From NCBI GenBank assembly GCA_026984355.1, contig JALSSG010000237.1:1-7581 (forward strand): a DNA stretch of 7,581 bases, written 5' to 3'. The notes beneath the pieces are model-generated. The model was not told the origin of the DNA. It searched no databases and was given only the letters and a program-made list of their open reading frames with translations. Position 1 is the first letter of the stretch. Each line of letters opens with the position of its first letter. The position numbers and the translations under genes were made by a program. Of the stretch, positions 1 through 6,415 are shown piece by piece. The stretch is from Hydrogenothermaceae bacterium (GTDB taxonomy: Bacteria > Aquificota > Aquificia > Aquificales > Hydrogenothermaceae).

Positions 1-511
1 TACATTAAATTTTTCACAAAGAAGCCAAAGATATGTAAAAGAAGATGAAAATAAAATAATAATTCCTCCTTCTATAAAGGAAAACAGCACCGATATTTCT
101 TCAAACGAAACTGTTAACAATATCATTGAGATAGTAAAAAGCTTAAAAAAGCATATTAAAAATGCCCAGATAAAAGAAGCTCTAAAAGAAAATGCTTTAA
201 AAAGAATAGAAAATTTCATAGAAGATTTTTCTAATAAAGAAAGGATATCACTTCAAGAGCTGTTTATAGCTACAGATGAATTATGTGATGTTATCTATGA
301 GTTCTCTGTTTACGTAGGAAAAGTAAAAAGAGAAGATGGCAGATTTATTCTTCCTCATGGGAGAAAAACAACGATAGTAGTTTCTTCTACTTTAAACTGG
401 ATTGTTGATTTTATAATTAAAAGAACAGACCCACATGCTCAGTGGGAGATACAGAACATAGCAAAACAGATGAAAGAACTTCTTGAAGAACAGGGAATTT
501 ATGTATATTAG
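1..511 (+). CDS. thyX: Flavin-dependent thymidylate synthase ThyX, C-terminal part (5' truncated by window edge)
   Basis: The reading frame is open from base 2 to a TAG at 509-511 (169 codons visible). ThyX makes dTMP from dUMP using methylenetetrahydrofolate, FAD and NADPH, in the cytoplasm. Visible residues 1-11 read TLNFSQRSQRY. They match the end of the ThyX signature RHRxxSxNExSxRY, keeping the dUMP-contacting Ser8 and Arg10. The RHR part would lie just outside the window. Residues around 115-120 (RFILP) and 140-150 (KRTDPHAQWEI) match the conserved LP segment and the RxxxHAQWEI segment, with Arg141, His145 and Gln147. Between Arg10 and Arg141 there are 131 residues, against about 84 in Thermotoga maritima ThyX as I recall it, so a helical insertion of about 45 residues seems present. 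The C-terminal tail is short. The signature has Ser-Gln where Asn-Glu is usual. The family call is firm; the variant features are from memory-based alignment. Confidence 0.85.
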   Translation, partial: TLNFSQRSQRYVKEDENKIIIPPSIKENSTDISSNETVNNIIEIVKSLKKHIKNAQIKEALKENALKRIENFIEDFSNKERISLQELFIATDELCDVIYEFSVYVGKVKREDGRFILPHGRKTTIVVSSTLNWIVDFIIKRTDPHAQWEIQNIAKQMKELLEEQGIYVY

Positions 512-518
512 TTTAAGT

Positions 519-1646
519 TTATCTTTTCTCAAAAGGAACATAATGAATATTATGTCCACCGTCATAAATCTGAGTAGGTCTAAATAGTTTGTTGTCTTTG
601 AGGTATTCTTTACAATGGGCTATCCATCCAGATATACGAGCCATAGCAAAAATACAGGTGTAAAACTGTGGTGGAATTCCTAAGTAGTTATAAAAAACAG
701 CAGTGAAAAAATCTATATTAGGATATATATGTTTTTCTTTTAGATATTTAAGACCTATCTCCTCAAATTTTAACGCTTTTTTATAAAGATTAGAAACACC
801 TTTGATTTTAGATATTTCATTTAAAAACTGTTTTATAATCTTTGCCCTTGGGTCATATGTTTTATATATTCTATGCCCAAAACCCATAATACGTTCTTTT
901 TTATTTAACATTTCTCTAATAAAATCCTCAATTTTACTTTCATCTTCTATTTCATTTAACATATAAAAAACTCTTTCATTAGCCCCACCATGAAGTCTTC
1001 CTGATAAAGAGCCTACAGCAGAAGAAACGGCAGAGTAAAAGTCAGCAAGAGTAGATACAACAACTATAGCTGTAAAAGTAGAAACATTTATTGTATGCTC
1101 TGCATGGAGAATGAGACATTTATCAAACATATCTGCAATTTTTTTATCAGGTAGACTATTAGTTAACATAAAAAGAAAATTTTCTGCATAACTAAGAGAT
1201 TTGTCTGGATAAACAGGAGGATTTCCCTCAGAAATTCTTTTCCAGTTTGCTATTATAGTAGGAACTTTTCCAAGAAGATTGACAGCGGCTGAGTAATGGT
1301 GTTTTTCATCTAAAACATCTTTATTTTTATCAAAAGTAGCTAAAATTGGTACTATAGATTGAAGAACTTTCATAGGGTGAGTATCAGAAGGAATATCTTT
1401 TAAAAAATTAATTATAGCTTCATCTAAAAATAAACTTTCTTTTATATCATCTACAAACTTTTTATACTCTTTTTTTGACGGAAGTTTACCAAATATAAGA
1501 AGATACGAAACTTCTAAAAAATTAGAATTTTCTACAAGCTCATGTATAGGAATACCCCTATATTCTAAAATTCCCTTCTGTCCATCTATATAGCTGATAG
1601 ATGACTTTACTACAGGTATTCCTGCTAAACCAGAATAAACCTTCAT
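519..1646 (-). CDS. gltA: Citrate synthase
   Basis: A 375-residue protein of the citrate synthase family, which condenses oxaloacetate and acetyl-CoA to citrate and CoA. The length fits the short archaeal/thermophile/Gram-positive dimeric type rather than the roughly 430-residue hexameric E. coli type. The catalytic triad is present: His219 in GRLHGGANE, His258 in GFGHRIY and Asp312 in NIDFF. His184, Arg267, Arg337 and Arg356 sit where substrate-binding residues are expected. The common Pro before LHGGANE is Arg217 here. The gene starts with ATG 11 bases after the stop of the 116-residue gene, with AGGA five bases before the ATG, so it is the last gene of a tight operon. A 2-methylcitrate synthase cannot be excluded from sequence alone, but no prp genes are nearby. 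Length argues against citryl-CoA lyase, which is much shorter. In an autotrophic lineage it could work oxidatively or in reverse. Confidence 0.92.
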   Translation of the reverse strand: MKVYSGLAGIPVVKSSISYIDGQKGILEYRGIPIHELVENSNFLEVSYLLIFGKLPSKKEYKKFVDDIKESLFLDEAIINFLKDIPSDTHPMKVLQSIVPILATFDKNKDVLDEKHHYSAAVNLLGKVPTIIANWKRISEGNPPVYPDKSLSYAENFLFMLTNSLPDKKIADMFDKCLILHAEHTINVSTFTAIVVVSTLADFYSAVSSAVGSLSGRLHGGANERVFYMLNEIEDESKIEDFIREMLNKKERIMGFGHRIYKTYDPRAKIIKQFLNEISKIKGVSNLYKKALKFEEIGLKYLKEKHIYPNIDFFTAVFYNYLGIPPQFYTCIFAMARISGWIAHCKEYLKDNKLFRPTQIYDGGHNIHYVPFEKR

Positions 1647-1657
1647 CTTTATCCTAT

Positions 1658-2008
1658 CTATCCAAATCTATACTCAAAATAGATAGTTTCAAATATATTT
1701 TCAATAGAGTTTATATATAAGCTTAATATTTTTTCAAAATCTGCGTCTTTTTCGTTTAATATATTTATCATATTTTGGATATTTTCCCTATCAATCACCT
1801 GCAAATATCCTTCCTCAAAAAGCTTATTTAAACATTCATTTAAATCATTACAGTCAATGTCTTCCCATTGTTTTAAAAAATCCCTAATTGTATCTTTCAA
1901 ATATTCTAAGCTGTTTGATAACTCATAAGATATGTTTTCTTTAGAATCTTCACTTTTTAAAGTTTGTATACATTTATGCAATTTTAGTAAACTTTCATTT
2001 AAAGCCAT
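1658..2008 (-). CDS. Hypothetical helical protein, 116 residues
   Basis: I do not recognise this family. The protein is acidic, lacks a signal peptide or membrane segment, and has amphipathic spacing of Leu/Ile suggesting an all-helical cytoplasmic protein. It contains three cysteines (13, 53 and 59) with no metal-binding spacing. The ATG at 2006-2008 lies inside the end of the Nudix gene (10-base overlap), and AAGGA sits six bases before it. This supports the start and suggests translational coupling. The next gene, citrate synthase, begins 11 bases after this stop. The overlap, the good ribosome-binding site and the operon position make it a real gene. It may serve its operon neighbours, but nothing in the sequence says how. 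Confidence 0.75.
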   Translation of the reverse strand: MALNESLLKLHKCIQTLKSEDSKENISYELSNSLEYLKDTIRDFLKQWEDIDCNDLNECLNKLFEEGYLQVIDRENIQNMINILNEKDADFEKILSLYINSIENIFETIYFEYRFG

Positions 2009-2475
2009 CTTAAGTCCTTAAAATAATTTTTTGTATATATATGAACATCAGGTCTATTTAAAATTTCATCTGGAAATAACCATAAATAATCTTCATGCTG
2101 ATTATATGGAAGACTCAAATCAAAATCTATCTTAATAAAGTGAGCAAGAACTATATAATGAGTACCAAACTCATTACCAAAAAAGTTATCATCATATATG
2201 TGTTCATATATACCTATAAACTTTGCATCTTTCCTTTCTAATATAGTACCAAGTTCATTCTGTGATATATTCTTAAATGCTTCATCAAGAGTTTCATTTT
2301 TTAATATTCTTCCTCCCGGAACAAAATAAAATCCCTTAGCTGGTCTGTTAATCCTTTTTCCTACAAGGAATTTTCCATCTTTATTTTTAATAAGCAAATC
2401 TATTGATACAAGAGGAGTATTTTTTATAATACACTTTAATATTTCTGGCTCTGTCCATCTTTTTGCCATATTCAA
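1999..2475 (-). CDS. GDP-mannose mannosyl hydrolase-type Nudix protein (TTG start)
   Basis: A 158-residue Nudix protein closest to E. coli GDP-mannose mannosyl hydrolase (Gmm/NudD), which splits GDP-mannose or GDP-glucose to GDP and free sugar. Seen: TPLVSIDLLI near 20-29, GKRINRPAKGF at 39-49, the altered Nudix box GGR...ELG at 54-76, HIYDDNF at 92-98, THYIVL at 105-110 and NQHEDYLW at 125-132. The residues reported as key in the E. coli enzyme appear conserved with an offset of about 3-4: Asp26, Gly54, Arg56, Glu74, His92, Gln126 and His127. As in that subfamily, the canonical REUxEE glutamates are missing. A TTG at 2473-2475 is preferred as start because GGAG lies 10 bases upstream; the in-frame ATG at 2467-2469 would have a 16-base gap. 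The gene lies 5 bases after the receiver-like gene. No mannose or polysaccharide genes are in the window, so the in vivo substrate is open. Confidence 0.85.
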   Translation of the reverse strand: MNMAKRWTEPEILKCIIKNTPLVSIDLLIKNKDGKFLVGKRINRPAKGFYFVPGGRILKNETLDEAFKNISQNELGTILERKDAKFIGIYEHIYDDNFFGNEFGTHYIVLAHFIKIDFDLSLPYNQHEDYLWLFPDEILNRPDVHIYTKNYFKDLRWL

Positions 2476-2480
2476 AGTTT

Positions 2481-2825
2481 CTATACTCCATTTAGTATTT
2501 CATCAAAATGAGATATTACAGAACTATTTGTAGCTACAAAATCAACACCTACTTCCTTAGCACTTCTTGCCAAATCTACTTTTGTATGACCACAATAACC
2601 TATAATCTTAAAACCATTTTCTTTTAAATCCTTACATAACTGTAAAGGGTTATTTACCCTTGATTCAAGATTTATAAATATATAGTCAGGATTAAACTCC
2701 TTTATCTTTTCTATTGTATCTGGTTTTGTAAATGATATAACTTTAGCTTCAAACCCTTTATTCCTTGCCTGATTTCTAAGCTTTGAACTTAGTATCATAT
2801 TTTCATCTATGATTATTACTTTCAT
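2481..2825 (-). CDS. Degenerate response-regulator receiver-like protein (stand-alone)
   Basis: A 114-residue protein with the alternating beta/alpha pattern of a CheY-like receiver and no output domain. Strand 1 (VIIIDEN, residues 3-9) carries the acidic pair Asp7/Glu8. Strand 3 (NPDYIFINL, 45-53) has Asn52 where the phospho-acceptor Asp normally sits. Strand 4 (FKIIGYCGH, about 72-80) lacks the conserved Thr/Ser at its end, and strand 5 (VDFVATNSS) lacks the conserved Lys. It therefore appears unable to be phosphorylated conventionally and may act as a constitutive or ligand-controlled protein-protein module. ATG at 2823-2825 is preceded by AGGAG at 2837-2841, an 11-base gap. It opens the tight four-gene run ending in citrate synthase; the preceding DUF507 gene ends 76 bases earlier. 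The fold call is by pattern only, and a distant Rossmann-like protein is an alternative. Confidence 0.72.
   Translation of the reverse strand: MKVIIIDENMILSSKLRNQARNKGFEAKVISFTKPDTIEKIKEFNPDYIFINLESRVNNPLQLCKDLKENGFKIIGYCGHTKVDLARSAKEVGVDFVATNSSVISHFDEILNGV
2486..2489 (-). promoter_or_regulatory. Shine-Dalgarno site that selects the TTG start of the Nudix gene
   Basis: GGAG on the minus strand lies 10 bases before TTG (2475-2473) but 16 bases before the alternative ATG (2469-2467). The site lies inside the last codons of the receiver-like gene, suggesting coupled translation. Confidence 0.55.
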
Positions 2826-2901
2826 TTTCTGGTTTTCTCCTGATTTTATTTTAAGAAGATTTTATGAGAGGTTATGCAGAAATTCTATGATTTTGGTTTT
2901 A

Positions 2902-3450
2902 TTACATTAAACCTCTTTTTTTCAGGGCATCTTCATATATTCTTTGATATAGAATTCTCCACTCTGGTGTACCTTCCACTATTTTTCGTGAGTAGGATTT
3001 TATCCGCTGTCTAACCTCTTTGTCTATTTCCTTTTCTTCTCTAACTATATCTTTTAAGATTTCAAACACTCTTCTTCTTATCTTATTTGGATGCTCTCTA
3101 TAATCTACTGAAGGTTCTGTTTCGATATACTTTTTTATTCTATGAGCTACTTGATTCATTCTTTCTACAGGGTCAAGATGAATATTTCTTTCTTCAGCAA
3201 GCCTTTCTTTAACTTTCCTTACAGCAGTCCTATAACCTATATCTTCATCTTTTACAAGGTGTAAATGTTCTTCTACAAGTCTTTCTGCCTCTTCTTCTAA
3301 TTCCTTTTCCTCTTTTATAGCTCCTAGTATTATTTCACTAACATCATGCCTAAATTTACTTACATCATCAACAATCAATATTTCTTTATCTACTAACTCT
3401 TTTACTATTCTATCTACTGTTCTTTCCACCAGCTTGGCTGGTAGTTTCAT
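2902..3450 (-). CDS. Tandem DUF507 family protein
   Basis: A 182-residue, highly charged, predicted all-helical cytoplasmic protein that matches DUF507, a family of unknown function known in Aquificota and Deltaproteobacteria. It contains two copies of the unit. Residues about 8-90 and 98-182 align with an offset of about 91: FRHDVSEIILGAIKEEKEL (33-51) parallels IRRRVFEILKDIVREEKEI (124-142), and both copies then have an acidic/basic helix. The Lys/Glu/Arg-rich heptad-like stretches at 46-64 and 133-150 could form coiled coil. The ATG is strongly supported by GGAGGT at 3456-3461, five bases upstream. The 74-base gap from hisD carries a promoter-like sequence, so it may be transcribed separately from hisD. 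No catalytic residues can be proposed. Confidence 0.88.
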   Translation of the reverse strand: MKLPAKLVERTVDRIVKELVDKEILIVDDVSKFRHDVSEIILGAIKEEKELEEEAERLVEEHLHLVKDEDIGYRTAVRKVKERLAEERNIHLDPVERMNQVAHRIKKYIETEPSVDYREHPNKIRRRVFEILKDIVREEKEIDKEVRQRIKSYSRKIVEGTPEWRILYQRIYEDALKKRGLM

Positions 3451-3455
3451 TAAAC

Positions 3456-3461
3456 ACCTCC
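3456..3461 (-). promoter_or_regulatory. Strong Shine-Dalgarno site of the DUF507 gene
   Basis: GGAGGT on the minus strand, five bases before the ATG at 3450-3448; a near-perfect complement to the 16S rRNA 3' end that fixes the start. Confidence 0.85.
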
Positions 3462-3478
3462 AGGTTTTAATCTTTCAT

Positions 3479-3507
3479 ATATTACACTAAAATGGTTAAC
3501 TAATCAA
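3479..3507 (-). promoter_or_regulatory. Candidate sigma-70-type promoter of the DUF507 gene
   Basis: On the minus strand TTGATT (3507-3502) and TAATAT (3484-3479) are separated by exactly 17 bases. Predicted start is near 3472, giving a leader of about 20 bases that contains GGAGGT. The hexamers match four of six consensus bases each. This would let the DUF507 gene be transcribed independently of hisD. Confidence 0.45.
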
Positions 3508-3519
3508 AAAATTTGCCAA
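3503..3519 (-). promoter_or_regulatory. Candidate sigma-54-like element before the DUF507 gene
   Basis: On the minus strand the word is TTGGCAAATTTTTTGAT, with the same GG-N10-GA layout as the element before the VWA gene (15 of 17 bases identical). It overlaps the -35 of the sigma-70-type candidate by six bases (TTGAT/TTGATT), so the two are alternative readings of the same DNA. Confidence 0.3.
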
Positions 3520-3524
3520 AATTT

Positions 3525-4805
3525 TTAGTCTTCTCTAATTTCTACGGCAAGTTTGTGGGCGTCTAAACCTTCAGCCTGAGCTATATTCTTTGCATGTTTT
3601 GAAACTTTTTCAAAACCTGTCTTATTAACATAAATAACTGAGCTTCTTTTAACAAAATCATAAACACCTAAAGGTGAGGAAAATCTCGCAGCACCTCCTG
3701 TAGGTAAAACATGATTTGGGCCTAAAATATAATCACCTAAAGGTTCTGTAGCGTATTCTCCTAAAAATATTGCTCCAGCATTTTTTATAGCAGGAAGATA
3801 ATCAAATGGCTGTTTTGTTATAATCTCAAGGTGTTCTGGGGCTATCTTATTTGATAACTGACAGGCTCTTTCAATATCTTCAACTATAAAAGCATGGCCA
3901 TACTTATCAAGTGATTTTCTTGCTATTGATTCTCTTGAAAAATCTTTTAGCATCTGTTGATATAAAATTTCTTTAACTTTGTATGCTATATACTCAGAAT
4001 CTGTAATAAGTATAGATGCAGCAAGTTCATCATGTTCAGCCTGTGATAATAAATCAGCAGCAATCCATTCAGGTTTTGCTGTTTCATCTGCTATGACAAG
4101 TATTTCTGAAGGCCCTGCTATAGAATCTATATCTACATAGCCATAAACATTTTTTTTAGCTAAAGCTACATATATATTTCCAGGACCTACAATTTTATCA
4201 ACCTTTTTTATAGTTTCTGTTCCATAAGCTAAAGCACCTACAGCCTGTGCTCCTCCTATTCTATAAACCGTTTCAATTCCACACAAAAATGCAGCTGCAA
4301 GTGTATATTTATTTGGATTTGGAGATACCATTACAATATCCTTTACACCTGCAACTTGGGCAGGAATAGCATTCATGATAACTGTAGAAGGATAAGCTGC
4401 CTTTCCTCCAGGAACATATAAACCAACCCTTTCTAAAGGCTGTACTTTCTGACCTATTACTATTCCTTCTTCTTCTTTAAAGTATGAGTTTTCTTTTTGA
4501 GCTTCATGAAATTCCCTAACTCTCTCTATAGCCACTTCTAAAGACCACTTAAGCTCATCTTCTATATCTTCATATGCTTTTTCAAGTTCTTGAAAAGGTA
4601 TTTCTAACTGTTCTTTTGTAAGTTTTACTTTATCAAATTTTTCTGTATAGTAAATTACAGCTTCATCACCTTTTTGTTTAACTTCATAAAGTATTTCTTT
4701 AACAATATCTTCATATTTATCAGTCTCTATCTCTCCTCTTTTAATAAGAAATTTTATCTCTTCACTACTTTCAAATGTTTTACCTCTTAAATCTACAATC
4801 TTCAT
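3525..4805 (-). CDS. hisD: Histidinol dehydrogenase
   Basis: A 426-residue, full-length HisD (E. coli about 434). It is a zinc enzyme that catalyses the last two steps of histidine biosynthesis, oxidising L-histidinol to L-histidine with two NAD+. Visible landmarks are VGLYVPGGKAAYPS (127-140), VDKIVGPGN (202-210), AGPSEI (230-235), LLSQAEHD (252-259), APEHLEI (322-328), LGDYILGPNHVLPTGG (356-371) and AEGLDAHK (411-418). The zinc ligands correspond to Gln255, His258, Asp358 and His417, and the catalytic pair to Glu324-His325. ATG has AAAGG about nine bases upstream. It is isolated from other his genes here; the 98-base gap upstream and 74-base gap downstream leave open whether it is monocistronic. 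No histidine-rich leader peptide that would indicate attenuation is visible upstream. Confidence 0.97.
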   Translation of the reverse strand: MKIVDLRGKTFESSEEIKFLIKRGEIETDKYEDIVKEILYEVKQKGDEAVIYYTEKFDKVKLTKEQLEIPFQELEKAYEDIEDELKWSLEVAIERVREFHEAQKENSYFKEEEGIVIGQKVQPLERVGLYVPGGKAAYPSTVIMNAIPAQVAGVKDIVMVSPNPNKYTLAAAFLCGIETVYRIGGAQAVGALAYGTETIKKVDKIVGPGNIYVALAKKNVYGYVDIDSIAGPSEILVIADETAKPEWIAADLLSQAEHDELAASILITDSEYIAYKVKEILYQQMLKDFSRESIARKSLDKYGHAFIVEDIERACQLSNKIAPEHLEIITKQPFDYLPAIKNAGAIFLGEYATEPLGDYILGPNHVLPTGGAARFSSPLGVYDFVKRSSVIYVNKTGFEKVSKHAKNIAQAEGLDAHKLAVEIRED

Positions 4806-4847
4806 GATATATACCTTTTTTATGAAATTTTAAAATTATTTTAACTT

Positions 4848-4911
4848 AAAGATAAGGGAAAAAATAGGGAAGAAAAGAGAAGAGAAAATAAAGGTTATAG
4901 ACCTTATCTTT
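4848..4911 (-). repeat. Ten-base inverted repeat flanking a pyrimidine-rich transcribed tract
   Basis: AAAGATAAGG at 4848-4857 and its exact complement CCTTATCTTT at 4902-4911 enclose 44 bases. On the plus strand the tract is almost all purine; the minus-strand transcript is therefore C/U-rich. The arm at 4902-4911 spans the stop codon of the four-cysteine protein gene. In the transcript the hairpin would sit between that gene and hisD. Low GC and no clean U-run make it a poor classical terminator. Confidence 0.45.
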
Positions 4912-5281
4912 CTTTGGCAAATTTGTATTCACATATAGCTACAGTTTTTAACTTAAACATATCAGAAAATAATTTGCTTTTATCTTTAATAACTACTTTT
5001 TTTAGTTTTTTTTGACCTTCACAATTTATTTTTGAAAAAACTTCGTACATACACTCTTTTAAAAAATTTAAAGTTTCTCTATTGTAATTTTCATAAGGAA
5101 CATACTTTGTGTAAAGATTTATATAACCATTTTTTTCATAAAAATTTATTTTTCCAGCTTTTTCTACAATATCTAATTTATCCTTATATTTTTGTATTGC
5201 TTTGCTACACTTTAATTCTTCAGCTAAAACAGGAAACATAAGAATAAATATAGAAAAAGTTCCAATAAATAGTTTTTTCAT
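4904..5281 (-). CDS. Small exported protein with four cysteines, unknown function
   Basis: A 125-residue protein I do not recognise. Residues 1-20 form a clear Sec signal peptide: MKK, a hydrophobic core rich in Phe/Ile/Leu, then PVLA with cleavage likely before Glu21. The mature part is Lys-rich and has exactly four cysteines (25, 77, 87 and 117), an even number compatible with two disulfides in the periplasm. Cys25 is not in a lipobox, so a lipoprotein is unlikely. ATG is supported by AAGGAG at 5289-5294, seven bases upstream. It follows the porin by 135 bases and precedes hisD by 98 bases. The ribosome-binding site and signal peptide make it a real gene. A shorter open frame on the opposite strand within it lacks both and is ignored. 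Confidence 0.72.
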   Translation of the reverse strand: MKKLFIGTFSIFILMFPVLAEELKCSKAIQKYKDKLDIVEKAGKINFYEKNGYINLYTKYVPYENYNRETLNFLKECMYEVFSKINCEGQKKLKKVVIKDKSKLFSDMFKLKTVAICEYKFAKER

Positions 5282-5416
5282 CCTTTCTCTCCTTAATTAT
5301 TATTTTTGTTTATGTAATATTCGTAAGTTATTCAAATCACTTAAGTTTAAAATGAAAAGATATTTATTAGAATAGATATAATTGATATTTTCCTGTTGAA
5401 TTTTAAGATGGTATTA

Positions 5417-6406
5417 CTAATAGCTAATATACAATCTAAAACCACTTATAAAATCTTCTTTATATTCTTTCATATACTGTAAATCAAAGGTTATAGAAAA
5501 AACATTTGATAAATCTCTATTATAATAAACTTCACTAATGTAGATATTTTTATCCTTGTTTAAAAACCCTAAAGCAAATCCTAAACTATCATATTTAGAT
5601 AAGTTCGATTGCTGTATACCAAGACTAAAAAAGCTATTTTGATTATAAAAAGGAATACCTATCCTTAGAAAATAACCAAAATCTTTATTTGTATAATCTA
5701 CCGACAACCCAAATCCTGAATCTTTTTCCTTTCCAAATACATTATATAGATATGGTCTTATATTAATACTATCTTTACTATAAACAAACTCAAAAGCAGA
5801 AAAATTACCTTTGTCCGGTTTGTTTTCCATATACAAAAATTTATATTCTATATTTTTCTGGGAGTATTTAATATAAATCCCAGGATTAAATGAGGGCATA
5901 GGAGCTATAGGATTGTTTACAAATGCATTATTTAAAAACTGTATATTTTCATCATTGGCAAATTCATTCTCATCTATAAATGAAGCACTATCAATAATAC
6001 CTGCAACTAAATCCAATTTACTATCAATATAGTGATACCATACCTCTGTTATATGTTTTCTGCCAGTGTTATTTATATTTTCTATATAATCTTCAAGGTT
6101 TGCTCCTGTTGGCTGAACTGAAAATCCAAGATATTGGGCATGTGAAACTATACCATTACCAAGAGCTATAGACATGCTGATAAAGATATGATTTTTTTGA
6201 GAAAAATGATAAGTGAAAAAAATGTTTGTTATATTATAGAAAGCTCCATAGTTTTCTATTTGTTGATAAACCGCTGTATTTGTTAGATTTATTTCATGTG
6301 TATGATGAATATGTTCTTTAATAAAAGGTTTTTCTGTTATATTTTCTGCAAAGGAAAAACCTATTAATAAAAATATTAATATTATTAAAACTCTTCCAGA
6401 CATCAT
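5417..6406 (-). CDS. OprB-like outer-membrane porin
   Basis: A 329-residue outer-membrane beta-barrel protein. Residues 1-20 are a Sec signal peptide, probably cleaved after FSFA. Alternating hydrophobic/polar strands with many aromatic residues continue to an aromatic C-terminal Tyr, typical of porins. Residues 135-166 carry the OprB-type signature: AGIID, then ENEFANDE, QFLN and AFVNNP, followed by PSFNPG near 171-176. Family members form channels for sugars or other small solutes, but length is below the usual 400 or more residues of OprB. The mature N terminus has a histidine cluster (His32, 34, 35, 37) that could bind metal. Two consecutive ATG codons (6401-6406) start the gene with no clear Shine-Dalgarno sequence; the 14 bases before it are nearly all A/T. 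It is divergent from the VWA gene and shares its upstream control region. Substrate is unknown. Confidence 0.8.
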   Translation of the reverse strand: MMSGRVLIILIFLLIGFSFAENITEKPFIKEHIHHTHEINLTNTAVYQQIENYGAFYNITNIFFTYHFSQKNHIFISMSIALGNGIVSHAQYLGFSVQPTGANLEDYIENINNTGRKHITEVWYHYIDSKLDLVAGIIDSASFIDENEFANDENIQFLNNAFVNNPIAPMPSFNPGIYIKYSQKNIEYKFLYMENKPDKGNFSAFEFVYSKDSINIRPYLYNVFGKEKDSGFGLSVDYTNKDFGYFLRIGIPFYNQNSFFSLGIQQSNLSKYDSLGFALGFLNKDKNIYISEVYYNRDLSNVFSITFDLQYMKEYKEDFISGFRLYISY

Positions 6407-6415
6407 AGTTTTTAT

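Noticed and set aside
519..1646. Citryl-CoA lyase of the two-enzyme citrate cleavage system
   Set aside because: That protein is much shorter (about 260 residues) and lacks the N-terminal part; this one is a full-length citrate synthase.
2826..2901. Separate promoter for the receiver-like gene
   Set aside because: Only weak -10-like words (for example TAAAAT) without a credible -35; not strong enough to list.
4806..4903. Histidine attenuator or leader peptide before hisD
   Set aside because: No short frame with a run of His codons and no terminator/antiterminator pair with a U-run could be found.
5032..5241. Open frame of 69 codons on the plus strand
   Set aside because: It lies antisense within the exported four-cysteine gene, has no ribosome-binding site, and its product is a low-complexity Leu/Phe/His/Tyr string typical of reverse-strand AT-rich DNA.
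5282..5416. Small gene or terminator between the porin and the four-cysteine gene
   Set aside because: No frame with a start and ribosome site apart from the downstream gene, and no GC-containing hairpin; only a weak TTGAAT-N17-TAAACA promoter-like pair on the minus strand.
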